DNA of 64,000 bases from Mermis nigrescens. Its lineage: Eukaryota; Nematoda; Enoplea; Mermithida; Mermithidae. A program made the translations under genes and the position numbers. This document shows positions 24,287-37,300 of this stretch, piece by piece; the first letter of the stretch is position 1, and every line of letters starts with the position of its first letter. The stretch spans positions 1,129,425 to 1,193,424 of the forward strand of contig JAVLUZ010000513.1 in NCBI GenBank assembly GCA_036768485.1. The letters are read 5' to 3'. The notes under the pieces are model-generated. The model was not told where the DNA came from. It searched no databases and worked only from the letters and a program-made list of their open reading frames with translations.

Positions 24287-24963
24287 GTAAATACATACGT
24301 AGGTAAGTTAACCTAGGTCGGTGCCTACAGCCTTGCATTTTATTTATATAATGATCCGCAATCAATCAAAGAAAAACGTTGCGACACCAACACAACATCC
24401 AACGCATAGGTATACCTATCGAAGCAAATACAGGGTAGGTACCTATGCATATTCACCAAAACGTTTTCTAAAGCTCGACGGTCATCCAACGATAATTCGA
24501 TAATTGAAGCCATTAAAAATTGAATTTACATATATATGAGCGAAGAAACGTTATTCATAAAACGTCACAATGATACCGGATAAAGCAGAACTGTCGTTTA
24601 GACAAGATAGTACGAGCAAGCAATAGTAGGAAAACAACCTTATCCAAATCAATGTCAACTGTACGCGTTGTATGCATAGTTTCCACATCTTAAGTGGCCT
24701 AATTTTTCAATCTGTCTTAATGCTTTTAATTTCACCTACATGCTTCTAAGATTTCGGATGTTTCTGATAAAAAATTTGTCAGTAAACATGTAAAACATCT
24801 TCATCCTTACCACTTTTCAGCCTATGACAGAACCAGTGCGGATAGGACTGTAGGCGCAGACCGCAGTAAAATTCCGGTATTTCATCATTTTGACTTCAAC
24901 TGAAGTATTCTTTTTAAAATGCCGATGCGAAGCGACGAAACCTTCGACGCGCATATTTCGTTT
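24287..24963. other. Intergenic sequence, nothing recognised
   Basis: Mostly unique AT-rich sequence with short TACCTA/TACATA runs. No supported exon or element. Confidence 0.5.
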
Positions 24964-24971
24964 ATTTTCAG

Positions 24972-25810
24972 CAGAGGCATAGCCAGGATTTTGGTTCAGG
25001 GAGAGGGGGCGGGCACAAAATTTTTTAAGACTACTTTTGCATTGAATGCCAGTAACGTTATGTACAGCAAAACTGAGTTTTTTACCTTAATAGGTAGCCT
25101 AGCTAATTTATGGGTTTCTGATGATAAAAAAACAAAAAGTGTAAAACGGCAAGGGGCACCGAAAATTTTTGAAATTTTTACCATTTTCATGTTGAATTTA
25201 CGGCCTATTTATTGACAAACAGTACGGAAATCATAAAAGGCGCAAAGCACCAAGAAATTTAGTAATTTTTCACCGCCTTTAACATTTTGTATCTCTGTGA
25301 ATACTATTAGTCTGATAGGGAAGAAAATTATGAAAAGTTCAAGCTTATAAGAAAACTGCTAATTACTACTCAGTATGAAGACATTTTGACTGATTCAGGC
25401 TTTTAAATGCAATGCTAAAGCTTTACAAAAAGAAAGATCAGTAACCGGCGGCGCTATGTGCCGCAAAATTTTGATTGCGCTATAAACTCAATGTATACCG
25501 CTTACATCATACAGAACAAACTGATTCCGGGAGCGCCGGCAAGTTTTAGAAATTCCCAACCTTTTTACCTCTTTTGTCCTCCTAAAAATCTCGTTGTACA
25601 TGTGCAACGAGATTTTACGGCTGGTGGTCTGAGGAGCGTTGGATCTTAAAACAATAAATAATGACAGGGCGCGGAGCGCCAGAAAATCTTGACGTATTTG
25701 CTACTTGAACTCAACTTTCTGAATGCAAGTATTGCACCAGAAAAATCAACAAAATTTCTGAAAAATTTCGGGAGGATATGCCCTCAATGCTCCCCCAGGC
25801 TACGCCCTTG
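24972..25810. mobile_element. hAT-like element Z2 (CAGAGGCATAGCCAGG ends), 839 bp
   Basis: The left end is CAGAGGCATAGCCAGGATTT and the right end is the complement of CAAGGGCGTAGCCTGGGGG. A perfect 8-bp duplication, attttcag, lies at 24964-24971 and 25811-25818. Same family as 12141-13925, shorter and without coding potential. Contains hairpin variants at about 25233, 25448 and 25668. Confidence 0.9.
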
Positions 25811-26293
25811 ATTTTCAGACATTATGCAATTATAGACAAACGGGCGTAAAACATCCTTGTATACATCAGGCCCGTATCCAGGATTATATTTCAGGGGGGG
25901 AATTTTTGACGCGTACCTACCAATTTTGGGCAGTTTACCTGCCGATGGCTTATCGGACGTGTTAAGTGACCGTATATGATTTTAGAACATTTTAATGATG
26001 GATGGTGTTAGTAATTGTGAAAAACGCTGGTCTTCTTGCACGAAATAAAAATTTCTAAGCTCGCACAAATTATTTAGCCGCCTCTACACTTACAAATATA
26101 GGTATTTTAGTTGGCCGCGAAAAGTGTTAACAATTTTCTAATATCACAAACTAGTGATTATTTAGTTTCAGACGACAGCGCTTCACGCCAAATTCTGTAA
26201 CATTGTTAAATTAGGTAAGCAGATGAGTTATTTTAGAAGTCTATAATAAATCTTTGTACAATGTCGGTTTAGCAAATTCTATCAAGTCTATTC

Positions 26294-26880
26294 AAGCCCG
26301 TTACCAGGATTTTATTTCGAGGAAGGGACCGAAAATTTAGAGGTCAGATATCTAGAGAACCATTAGGAGATGGGCAAAAATAAAAGTATTTTCAACTTAT
26401 TTCCACGAGCTTTAAGCAACGGTAAAGAAAAATTTCAAGAATATCAAAAATTTTCATTTTATTAGATACTCATATTACGCAAATCTATCGTTTAAATAAT
26501 CTAAACGACGAATTCATCATCATTCAATCGACGAATAATGTCCTACCTTCTGTCTTTGTATTTAACCTTTGTGATTCACAAAGAAAAAGAATACGGAAAA
26601 TAAATAATTCAGCGCGAAGTGTAGAAAGAATTCGACATGTTCTACATGTCTAACTCAAATTTGAGCGGTTTTGGGCGGGCTAGAAGACAAAAACTAGAGA
26701 TAAACAGTAGGATCCGGCGCCGAGCGCCGGAAAATTTTGATTTACCCATTCAGCTCAAAAGTACGCCACAAACCACTTTAAGTGGTGTTTTAGACCTACT
26801 TCAAAAATTTTTCATTTTTCCCTTTGGGACTTTCAAAAATTATTTTTTATTCCCTGAGGGGCCACCCCTCCCTCCATAAT
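26294..26880 (+). mobile_element. Family D copy, degraded
   Basis: It starts CAAGCCCGTTACCAGGATTT and contains the 'ggtcagatatctagagaacc' block and a GGCGCCGAGCGCC hairpin at about 26716. The right terminus is not clear. Confidence 0.5.
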
Positions 26881-27033
26881 AAAGGCCAGAGTCCATCAAT
26901 GCGAGATATCAAATATATTTAAGAAGTTAGCTCTACTCAAAACTCGTTGTACCTTGAATTAGTGTTTCATTTTTATGCGACACCTGATTTGCTATCATGT
27001 AAGATTAGTTGATTTATCCTCACTGAACCTTGG

Positions 27034-27035
<2 letters not shown>

Positions 27036-27094
<59 letters not shown>
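27036..27094. repeat. (GT)n microsatellite, about 59 bp
   Basis: Uninterrupted TG dinucleotides. Confidence 0.97.
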
Positions 27095-27097
<3 letters not shown>

Positions 27098-27140
27098 ACG
27101 AGTGACACTCGTGCGCTAAAACAGCTTGAATACACATATG

Positions 27141-27858
27141 CAGGCCCGTATCAGGGTTTTATTTCCGGGGGGATGCCGAAAGTTTTGAGGCCAGATATAT
27201 CGGTAACCATTAGGAGATAAGCGTAAATAAAGGCAGTTTTGAACGTATATCGGCAAGCTTCATGCGATGTTGTAGAAATATTTCAAAATTTTTCACTTCA
27301 TTTGATATTGATATACAGCAAATTTATCATACAGCTACATATCTGCACAACTGATTTCTCATCTTTCAATCGACGAATAATTTCTTATCTCATGTCCTTG
27401 TAGCTCAAATTAAAGGGGTTTTGAATGGGCTAGAAGACACGTGGTCACACATGGGCGTGGGGTCTGCTATTAGGTTGAAAAACCCCCCGCAGATTACTGT
27501 AGACCCCCAGAATTCTAACATTTTTGGCAATTTTTTGGCGATTTCACCTCCAATATTTTCCAGCTACTCATCGTGGGTAAACATGCCGGGAAAAATTTCA
27601 TATTCTCCATGTCATAACTCAAATTTGAGCCGTTTTGAGTATGCTAGAAGGCAAAAACTACAGTTGTTAAATAAATCCAGCGCGCAGCGCCGGAAAAAAA
27701 TAGACATGCTCTTCATGTCTCAACTCAAATTTGAGCGACTGCGTTTTAGACGCTGTTTGCAAATTTTCCATTTTTCTCTTCTGGTGGACCCTTAGGAAAA
27801 ACAAAAAATGTATTTCTTTCGGGGTGAGCGCCTTCCCCGTCCCCCGAATACGAGCCTG
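27141..27858 (+). mobile_element. Family D element with both ends, 718 bp
   Basis: The left end is CAGGCCCGTATCAGGGTTTT and the right end is the complement of CAGGCTCGTATTCGGGGG. The flanks cacatatg (27133-27140) and aatatatg (27859-27866) match 6/8, consistent with an old 8-bp duplication. It contains part of a family P copy near 27451 and a CCAGCGCGCAGCGCCGG hairpin near 27677. Confidence 0.7.
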
Positions 27859-28446
27859 AATATATGTATAAGGCTCGCGAACGCGCGCACCATAAGGAAT
27901 AAATACTTATATGTCTAGTAGTTGTTAGCAATGTTGATATTGAAAATGATATTGCATTATTTTTAGATTTCACAGAAAATTATTTCAAAAGGCGCGCGAT
28001 CAGCGAAAGTTATGACCATTCCATAAACAATTATCAAGGCGTCAATAAAGAATACTGTGAGACTATAAAGGTACGTACTATACTACTTACATCACATACT
28101 AGGTACGAAAATGGTACATTATTTAAAAATTTAAAAAACATTACAAAATTAAGACAGAATAAAAACTAATAATCACACCTGCTGGCACTTGAGGGGCTGA
28201 AGTTACAGTACATAATCCACTGCATTTTGCGAAGAAGTTGTGCAGCTGCATGCTTTACATTATCGTACACTGAAACAAAATATATTTATACTAAAATGTG
28301 AATACACGTAAGTTCGTATGTGAATGTTTGCACATGAACGCATTTTTGTTTCAGATTTAAATACTTCATTTGACCCGCGAAAACGATGGAGCTGAATGAG
28401 GAATTTTGAAAAAATTGAAATGGGGTCTCTGACATAAAATAAAAAT

Positions 28447-28826
28447 CATACATGGGCATGCTCAGATTTTTCAAGGTCAAATGACTTCTCTGGAACCTGT
28501 TGGGTTGGTCATGACCATAGATGCAGAGTTTGGTCGATCTAAGAGCGGGTGGAAAATTGAGCTTTTCAGGGCTAAAATGACCTCAAAAACTGGTATCAAT
28601 GCTAAATTAGCATTAAAATGCAATGTTATTTCACAGTTTTGGCCTTCGATTTCGAATATTTTGCAAGAAAACTTCTCGATTTTTCTTCCATTTTCGGCCT
28701 TCATTTTGCCTCCCTTTACTCAGGAAATTTTCAAAACTTTTTTGAGTTGGTCCGGTTTTCTGCGGGGTCGCTCAGATGCCAGGGTCAAGTCACTTGACCC
28801 TGTATCGAGTCCGTGCCCAATGTATG
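28447..28826. mobile_element. Short element with CATACATGGGC ends, 380 bp
   Basis: The left end CATACATGGGCATGC matches the inverse of the right end GTGCCCAATGTATG. The flanks ataaaaat and tttaaaat match 6/8. The interior includes a 'tgacctcaaaaactggtatc' block that is also at about 16866. The ends resemble family P but the interior differs. Confidence 0.65.
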
Positions 28827-28829
28827 TTT

Positions 28830-30285
28830 AAAATAGCTTGAAATTAGGGAAATAATCATTTCCCGTCGTAAGTGGTTTGGCCTTTGTTTTTTCTGCCTAA
28901 GTAAAATATAACTTATCAGCATTTATAATTAATTATCTTGCTATGGTTGTCTAGAACATATTATGTCGTTAATGCGATATATTATCAGATGATATTAAAC
29001 CGTGTGATAAATTCATAATTATTTCAGACCACTCATGTGCATAGGAAAGAATGAAACAGAACGTTGTACATACTATATTTATCGCCCCCCCCCCCAATTT
29101 TTCAAAAATCGAAGCCCCAACATAGTCATTTTCAAATACGGTCAAGCGTTTAAAGCACTGTTTCTCAAATTCGTGTAATTACATCCAAGTTATTTATTAA
29201 AATTGCCAAAACATTGCCAGTTTTGAACACTTTAGAGATATTTTGTACACGATCGCGTATCTATATGTATCACCTATGTACCTAGTTATCGCACAGAAGC
29301 TGACTTATCCACACAGAAGTGATTCGAACTTCAAAAACAAGCGTTTTCTGAATAAAAATATCGAGTCAAAGTCCCGCTCAAAAAACCTGATTTTTGAAGA
29401 TTCGCCAAAAAAACCACTACCAGCGTTTTAACCCAACATGCTCCCGGAATCTTTTAATCAAAGAAAGGGTTTAGAAGAATGTTTGTACTTCTATGAAAAA
29501 AATTTTTTTTCAAATTGATCTCGAAAAAACAAAAAAAAACCTGCAAGTGCAAATACGTATACGTATGTATATACACATAGATATATAGCTGAACTAAATT
29601 ACGTGTCTACGTTAGACAAACTTTTCGGCCAAACAAACTACGCATGTCATCAGACCTAAACCGCTGGGGAATATGGAGGACTGGTGCTCTCCGCAAATCT
29701 AATCTAAAAATAATCTTTTCTCTTTACCGCGCTTTGGTCATTAACTGAAAACAACCCAAATTTTTGGCGCTCATTACTTATTAATACGTATGTATAAATA
29801 ATTTGGTCCCGCAGCGCGCTGCCCAGAGCAACTCCGCAACCAATCTTCCTCATATGACTGTACTGCACAGCACATTTTACATTCATATCTTGTTTTTTAC
29901 AGGTTTTACGCAGAAATTAAGACCTTTTCAGCAAATCGAGTCTGTTTTTGTTATTTAAGAACAAAATTACCTCATTTATGTTCTATTAGATTAATCAATG
30001 AATTGTAATACTAATATGTATATAGCCAGATTTGTTGCAAATTTGGCAATTGCAAAATCATTTCTGATTCTGTTGTAACACAGATTATTAAAGTTTTCTG
30101 AGTCCGAATTCGAGCACAAGTTTAGCAAATCGTAAGAAATTTACCTCAATTTAGGACAAAATGACTTTGTTTTAGACAGCAAACGGTCGTAAAAATTTTA
30201 AATCCATAATTTGGTCTTTCTTGCGTTTTAAAAATTTCTAATCGCACCACCCCCGAAATAAAATACTACATCAATACGGGTAGGG
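28830..30285. other. Intergenic sequence, nothing recognised
   Basis: AT-rich, with a run of C at about 29086 and short TACGTA repeats near 29558. No exon, RNA gene or intact element. Confidence 0.5.
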
Positions 30286-30888
30286 CTGTATTCGTGGGGA
30301 GGGTGCGGGGCGGGCCTATCCTCCGGGAATGAAACATAATTTTGAAACACAAGGGTCCCCAAAGGAAAAATGGAAAATTCTCGAAGTAGGTCTAAAACAC
30401 CACCAAAACAGGTTTTCAGCGTACTTTTGAGCTAGTAAACTCAAAATTTTTCGGCGCTTCGCGCCGGATTTATCGTTTATGTATAGTTTTTGTCTTCTAG
30501 CCCGCCCAAAACCGCTCAAATTTGAGTTAGACATGTAGAACATGTCAAATTTTTTCGGCGCTTCGCGCCGAATTATTCATTTTCTGTATTGTTTTTCTTT
30601 GTAAATGACAAAGATTAATTACAAAGACAGAAGTTAGGAAATTATTCGTCGATTGAATGATGAGAAATCAGTTGTGTAGATTGTTTAAACGATAGATTTG
30701 TGTAATATGAGTATGGAATAAAGTGAAAAATTTTAAAAAATTTTTCTTGAAATTTTTTTAACCATTGCATAGAGCTCGTTGAGATATGCTCAAAAATGCC
30801 TTTATTTCCGCCCATCTCCTGATGGTTCTCGAGATATTTGACCTCAAAATTTTCGGCCTACCCGGAATAAAATCCTGGATACGGACCC
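30286..30888 (-). mobile_element. Family D element, minus orientation
   Basis: The right border is the inverse of gggtccgtatccaggatttt. The interior has two perfect GGCGCTTCGCGCC hairpins (30453-30465 and about 30558) and the D-family 'atgtctaactcaaatttgagcg' block in reverse. The left end near GGGCTGTATTCG is approximate. It lies just past the MINDY stop codon. Confidence 0.6.
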
Positions 30889-31077
30889 AATTTATATAAA
30901 TGATTGCGCTTGCAATCAGTAAACAACGACTACACAGCTTGATCACAGGCTCAAACACCCGGAAGCGAATATATCTAAAAAACCGACGCTTGAAATTAGA
31001 AAAATGCTGGAAACGACTTCACACAGAGCAGCGAGACTAAAAAGAGCCAAAGAAGCAATGATGGGCCGGGCACTATC

Positions 31078-31315
31078 TTAAAATTTTACTCTATCTTTTT
31101 TCCGTGCCTGCGTTTCGGCCAAGTGAGCTTCATCTTCTTGATTAATAACGTGTTGTGAGCTTTGTTGATACTGACGTTGTTGAACCTGTTGACTCGAACC
31201 GGATTTTGTACATCGTCGGTTCTCCTCCTCCTGCAATTTCAACGCAAAGTGGAGATCCGATTTTTCGTCCGAAATGCTTTGTTCTTCCTGGGATAACGAC
31301 ATCGCTACCAGGAAG
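31078..31315 (-). CDS. MINDY-1/2: MINDY exon 7 (MIU region and C-terminus)
   Basis: Completes Asp, then FLVAMSLSQEEQSIS and SDLHFALKLQEEENRR, a Gln-rich stretch and a basic end, KKDRVKF, before TAA. The acceptor is AATTTTTCCAG. A donor-like GTAAAA follows KKDR 12 nt before the stop, so a further terminal exon cannot be excluded. As read there is no C-terminal CaaX-type cysteine. Confidence 0.85.
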
Positions 31316-34300
31316 CTGGAAAAATTACAATCTTATAGCGAGGTAAAAGGTAAGCTTTTATGTACATACATACATACGATACGTCATACATGTAACCAGA
31401 GGGGAATGGGAGGGGGATTCCCCAGCTAAATCTGAAAAATTTTTGGACCCAATTTCTGGAAGAAAAAACTAGCGTTTTTTGGCCGTTATTATGTGTTTTT
31501 GGCCGAAAATTTGATGTCATTTATCCGCTCCTCCCCTAAAAATGGCTGAAGACAGGTGATCTGAGACGAATTTAAGCTGATGCATGCACCATTTTTGAGC
31601 GCAAAAGTAGTAATCATTTCAATCTTGTTTACCCAACAAGCACCCGAAATCGAATCAAAGTAGTCTTAAAATTAAATTTTCATGCCGGATTGATGAATTT
31701 CTATTCTTTTACGGTTAAAAAGTGCTATAATGCAGTCGTAATAGACTAAGAAGAATGCTAGTAAAAGCGATCGTAACAGAGAAAAAAGTTTTATATAGGC
31801 TATTTTGACCATTTTCAATAATTGACCAGCGAAAAAGGACGTAAAGACTAAATTTAATGGTCTTGATATTCGGAATTCTACTCCCCTCGCCTCTGCCGAA
31901 CCTGACCTTGTGCACCTATAATAGTACATAGTAATTAATATTCAAGAAGCAGATGCAAAAAGAAAATTGAAGTTTAAGCCTCATGTACAAATTACAAATT
32001 GAAATTAAGAAGTGTGAGGAATAAACATTGCGCAAATGCTGATGGATGCATCATAATTAACCTTGCCAAGCATCATAAAAAATCTTCGAATGCGCAGGTG
32101 TGTATTCCTCTCAAAAACGTGACAATAGCACCAAACAAATATATGCAATAGTTCGCGCGTATGAATCCTGCAGCAGCATTATTTTCTTACATAACTAACA
32201 CATATGACTAGGGGCGTACGCAGCTGATTTTTTTGAGAGGAGGTGGGCGGTCCAAATTTTATGACCCTATATTTCGGGATTCGTTCGCCGGGGCACCAAA
32301 TAAAGTGCATTTTCAGACGTTTTCGAACATCCTCTATCCGTTAAGCCCATAAAATTCAAACTTTATAAAAAATCCATTTTCTCCCAATAAGCTATCAAAA
32401 ATGATGTTTTTTGGCACTTTTTTGCCTTTAATTTTGCCTATTTTATCCAAGAAATCTTCCCTTTTCTAATTGTAAGATATAGCAGTATGTAAACAGCCTT
32501 CAAGCCCGTCATGGGCTTGTTGAATACTGAATGACTGTGTAGCCCTGGATTGCTCATTTGCTGGTCAGTCGAACGCCTTGTCGTTTAATTCATTTTTCTT
32601 CTAAATGATTTTGAATAATACTAACGGTTGATGTTTGATATTTTGATTGCATACATATCTAAGTGTATAGATGTGTACATGCGCATTATGTACATAGATG
32701 GCTGATTTCATCTTTATTGGATTAGTCTTGGATATTCAATTAGATGTTTGCTTGTTTATTTTTCCGCTGCATGTTGAGTTGGTAAGTATTTTGTTCGAAT
32801 TTCTTTTAGATTGTTGTTCATATTTGAATTTTCTTCAATTTTCTAAAAAATTTTCCCCATTTTTTCGGTCTTTTTAAATTTTTGATGAAATATACCTTAA
32901 ACACCATTAAAATTACTATATCTTCTGCTACGTAAACCTTAATTTGCTTACAACCAAGACGTTCATTAGCATCACGCAATTTTCATTAGCACCAGGGGCG
33001 GATTGAAGAGAGTGCGGCGGCGGCCGCCCCTACTGGCCAAAAATATTTGGCGATAAAGAATGGATACGTAATTTGCAATGATTATTGGCCGTCAGTGACC
33101 GAAATTTCTGAAATTTTTCCGGCGCTGCGCACCGGATAATACCTATTATGACGTTTATTTACTTTCCTGGAGACCTGGAAGCCATTTTTTGCTCATGGAA
33201 TAGGTTTCGAAACAATTTAAACAGCAGAAACAACTACTTTAGCATAGTTTTCTTCTAATTTTAATCGATAATTTTCGACGTTTGGCGTCGAATGCTATAA
33301 ATACAGGAAATTTAGCAGCAGATCAAGCTTCTAAGCGTTCATCCGCTTAAATTTCATAAATTCTCCGGCGCTTCGCGCCAGATTTTCGCTTAAATTAAAG
33401 AAATTTAATGATTTTTTCGCACATAATTGTCGAAAATTCCAAAAATTTTTTGGAAAAATATTGCGTCAAAAGTGATTTTAAGTAAAAGTATACAACTTGA
33501 AACGCCGAAAAAACGCTATTTCGCGCGCGAAGGGCAAATTTTTGGACCTATTTCTGACGGTTCTTGGAAAAGTTGGGGTACCGCGCCCTTAGAAAAGTTT
33601 CAGATCCGCCATTGATTAGCACTGTGCTGAATTCCCAGAAATGCGCATTTATGTCGACGCATACTTATTAAATTTTATACAGAGCAAGGTAGCGAGAATG
33701 CGCAGAACTTATTCAAATTAAATAAATTTCAAACATGCAAAAAGTTAAAAATCTTGCAGCTATTTAGTATTTAATTGTAATTCTTGAGCGTAGCAGGCAT
33801 ATTACTCGTTTTCCATCTGCTTATCAGTGACAAGAAAAGGCTCAATTGGTTTTGTTGAGTGGTCCGGATTAGGTTTCGGTGGGACAACTTTGAAATTGGC
33901 ATCAAGGAATCTGCTATTTCCACCAACATCCTCCAAAGTTTCCCAGACGACTTCGTGCTCATTTAAAAAGCCCTGATCCGTCACTAACAATAGCAGAGAG
34001 CCCTATAAAGATAAAATTTGAAGAAAAAATAATTTAAATTCAAGTTGGAAAAAATTGATACTGAAAAAAGTTAATAAGATAAATAAGGATGCAAAAAAGT
34101 ATGTACTTACTTCGAGATACAATTCTTTAATATTGCACGAGATGCATGACTTTCATCAAGATTTATACATACAAATATGGGCGTACGCAGGAGGGGGCGG
34201 CCGCCCCCTCCCCTTAGCCCAAATATAATTTTTGGAAAGTTAAGGAAAATGCAAGAAAATCAGCATCTCTTTATTAAGAAATCTCGTATTATTCGGCGCT

Positions 34301-37300
34301 TCGCGCCGCAGAATCATTATACATATTCGTTAATTTAGGCCCAAGCGCGGCCAAAAAACGTCATTTTTTATGGCTTATTGAGAGAAAATGAAATTTTTTC
34401 CGAAACATTTGGATTTTATGAGCTTAACGGATAGAGCGTGTTCGGAAACGTCAGAAAATGCTTTTTATTTGGTACCCCGGCGAATCATATCCCGAAATAT
34501 AGGGTCACCAATGTTGGACCGCCCCATCCCCCCTTAAAAAAATCCTGCGTTCGCTCCTGCATCTTAGGTAGCGCGTTAGCGCGTACCTATAATATACTTG
34601 GGTACCCCCAACACCTGTGCACCCCCTACAGCTATAACGGGACACTTCTGGAAGGTGCAGTTTTTTTAAAAGAAAGATAATAAAAAAATTCGCTGCCCGT
34701 GTTTTTTTTGTTTTTCTTGAAACTCAAAATTGACTGTGTAAAGAAGGTGTAAAGTTTTTGTGTAACGTTATAACATAGGACAAATTTTGGGACCTTTTTA
34801 CTGCGGCATGTGGACAACTGAGTATTGATGACTCGAAGGATTGAACAGGATAGGATAATAGAGGGATGAATTCTACAGATGGCACTATTTTTGTTATTTG
34901 AAATTCGCATTAGTTATCGAACGGCAGTGTAAAGAGTGCAAAAATCTGGGGGTGAAAAAGCACTTTTTGGTCGAGTCTTCAACCTTCCTATGTCCGATAC
35001 TCACTCCGGTTATGAGGTTTTTAAAATGTTTTCTGACAGAAATGTAGAGCGGATCAAGGGCTACATTCTGCATTTAAGCAAAGTCTTCTATGCTCTATGG
35101 TGAGTTAGATCCTGGGGTTTAAAGTTTACACTCTAGTGGATGGTGTAAAAAAACGGATTTTAACTAAGATTTCTCTGCCAAATTTTTCCGCTTATGAGTC
35201 AGTGCAAATCGAAGACAGCATTAATAAAGTGCCTCACAGGGGCTAAACATCGCAGCAAACCGCATTTAAAAAAACGCAATATTGAGTTATTTATGGGGGT
35301 GTAAAGTTCGAAATCAGAGGTAAAAAATGGGCGAAAAAACACGTTTTTTCCGAAGTTTGATTGATAAATCATACCAAATAATTTTTGCAACAGAATTTTG
35401 GCACATAGGAATGCACTACGATTTAAAAGCTACAAATTGTACCAAACCGAATTTCTTTAAACTCAATGGGGAGTTCGGTACGGAATTTTAAAGTTTACAG
35501 TGTTCTAAATGATGGAAAATACGTTTTTGTTGCGTTTTTTGTTCGCCACTTTCTCCGTCCAGAAGTCGGGATAAGTCTAATAGAATAAAAATAAAGTGCT
35601 TTATATCGGGTGCATGTCAAAGCGAATTGTCTATACATTAATATTTAGCGAGTGTAAAGTCAAAAATTTGGAGTTTAAAATGCGTTTCTGTCTTGTTTTT
35701 TCTGCCTGCTTCTCCGGTTACGAGTCAGGGACACGTTTATCAAGTCTAGAAATGGACCAGGAACCAAATTTGATATGCCAGTCTGGCGCATATGTTTACA
35801 CTCTACGGTGTTGTAAAGTAGTTTACACCAATTCTTAGTTTGCCCATAGAACATTATGTAGACTTAATTTTTTCATAAATATTAATCGTAATATCGGAAC
35901 AATATCAAAATTACGAATCTGACTAAAATCTTCTTTAAACTAGGTGTTTACATGAAGTTTACACTACATTTGTATTTATCTTCGTTTTTGAGCATTCCAG
36001 AAACCTAATTTTTTCTTGGAGTCTAGAAGTTTTCAAAGGATCAAATGTGAGACGTCACGTAGGCGCGTTTGTTTACATCCAACAGTGATGTAAAGAAGTT
36101 TACACTCATTGTTTATATGTCCTCAGACCATTGTAGAGACATAATTTTTTCATGAATGTTGGTTGATCATAATATCCGAGTCATTTTTTACACTGCATGT
36201 TAGCCTTTGTTCTAGAGCATTGCAAAAACCGAAATTTTTTCCTGAGATATAAAAATTTACAGGGAATGAAATATATACGTCAGTTGGGCACGCTTGCTTA
36301 CACTCAGCAGTATTGCAAAGTGGTTTAAACCTAATGTTTATTGTCTTTAAAACATTATGGAGACTCATTTTTCCATAAATGTTGAAAGAAATATCGGAGC
36401 AATATCAAAATTACGAATCCGACTAAAATATTCTTTACGCTATGTGTTTGTGTAAAGTTTACGTTACGTGTTAACCTTAATTCGATAGACTTGCAGAGAC
36501 TTTGTAAGTCAAGAAATTTTCAAGGATTCATATGTGAGACATCAATTAAGTGAGTTTGTTTACCCTTAAAAGTAATCTAAAGTGATTTAAAAATTATGTT
36601 CAAGTGTCCTTAGATCATTGAAGAGATGTAATTTTGTCTTAAATGGGTTGCATTAAAGTTAAATCTTTCTTAGCCGTGTTTATAATATGTTTCACAAAAT
36701 CTTGCACATGGAGAGCTATCGTTTAATTGATGTAAATTGCCTGCAAAAGTGGTTTGAAATGAACCAGCAATCACAGTACTGTGCACAGAAGTCGACAAAG
36801 ATATGCAGCTTTATTGTAATCATGTACATTAATAAACCGTAAACTGTTAGTATTCTCTACACCTAGTAGATGTGTAAAGTTTGCACTATTCATTTGTTGT
36901 TAATATGTAGTCTATACTACAAATTTATTTTACTACCAAATCAAAGCGTTAGTGTTCCTTACATTTGATATTTGCGTGAAGTTTTTGAATTTTTGCCGAA
37001 AAACTTTGCCTTCTAATTTACCAACATAACATCCCGCCTTTTCCATTTTCTTGAAGTTTAAAGTCTTTTATAATTCTCTTATAATTTAATGGTAGGTTTT
37101 AACTTTAAGTTTCTCTTGGTTTACAACTCTCGCTTAGCAAGCTCATTTTTCAAAACTTTTTCATAGTGATCAGATTAGTCGCGTTTAGTTTGGAATTGGT
37201 GGACGGTCGTTATTTTATTACTCGGCTTAAATAAACCAAGTGACTATCTTTTGATTTTTTTCTTCATCGCAAATTCAAATACCCAATTTTCAATTTGAAA

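Noticed and set aside
30780..30960. Minus-strand CSRCLLIAS segment as a terminal MINDY exon with a CaaX end
   Set aside because: It has no stop after the motif and lies at the edge of a family D element.
31040..31090. Terminal MINDY exon after ctctttttag giving SRCSV-stop
   Set aside because: The intron would be under 40 bp, too short, and the end is not a four-residue CaaX.
34181..34560. 8-bp target duplication for this element
   Set aside because: The flanks catacaaa and catcttag share only the first three bases; not convincing.
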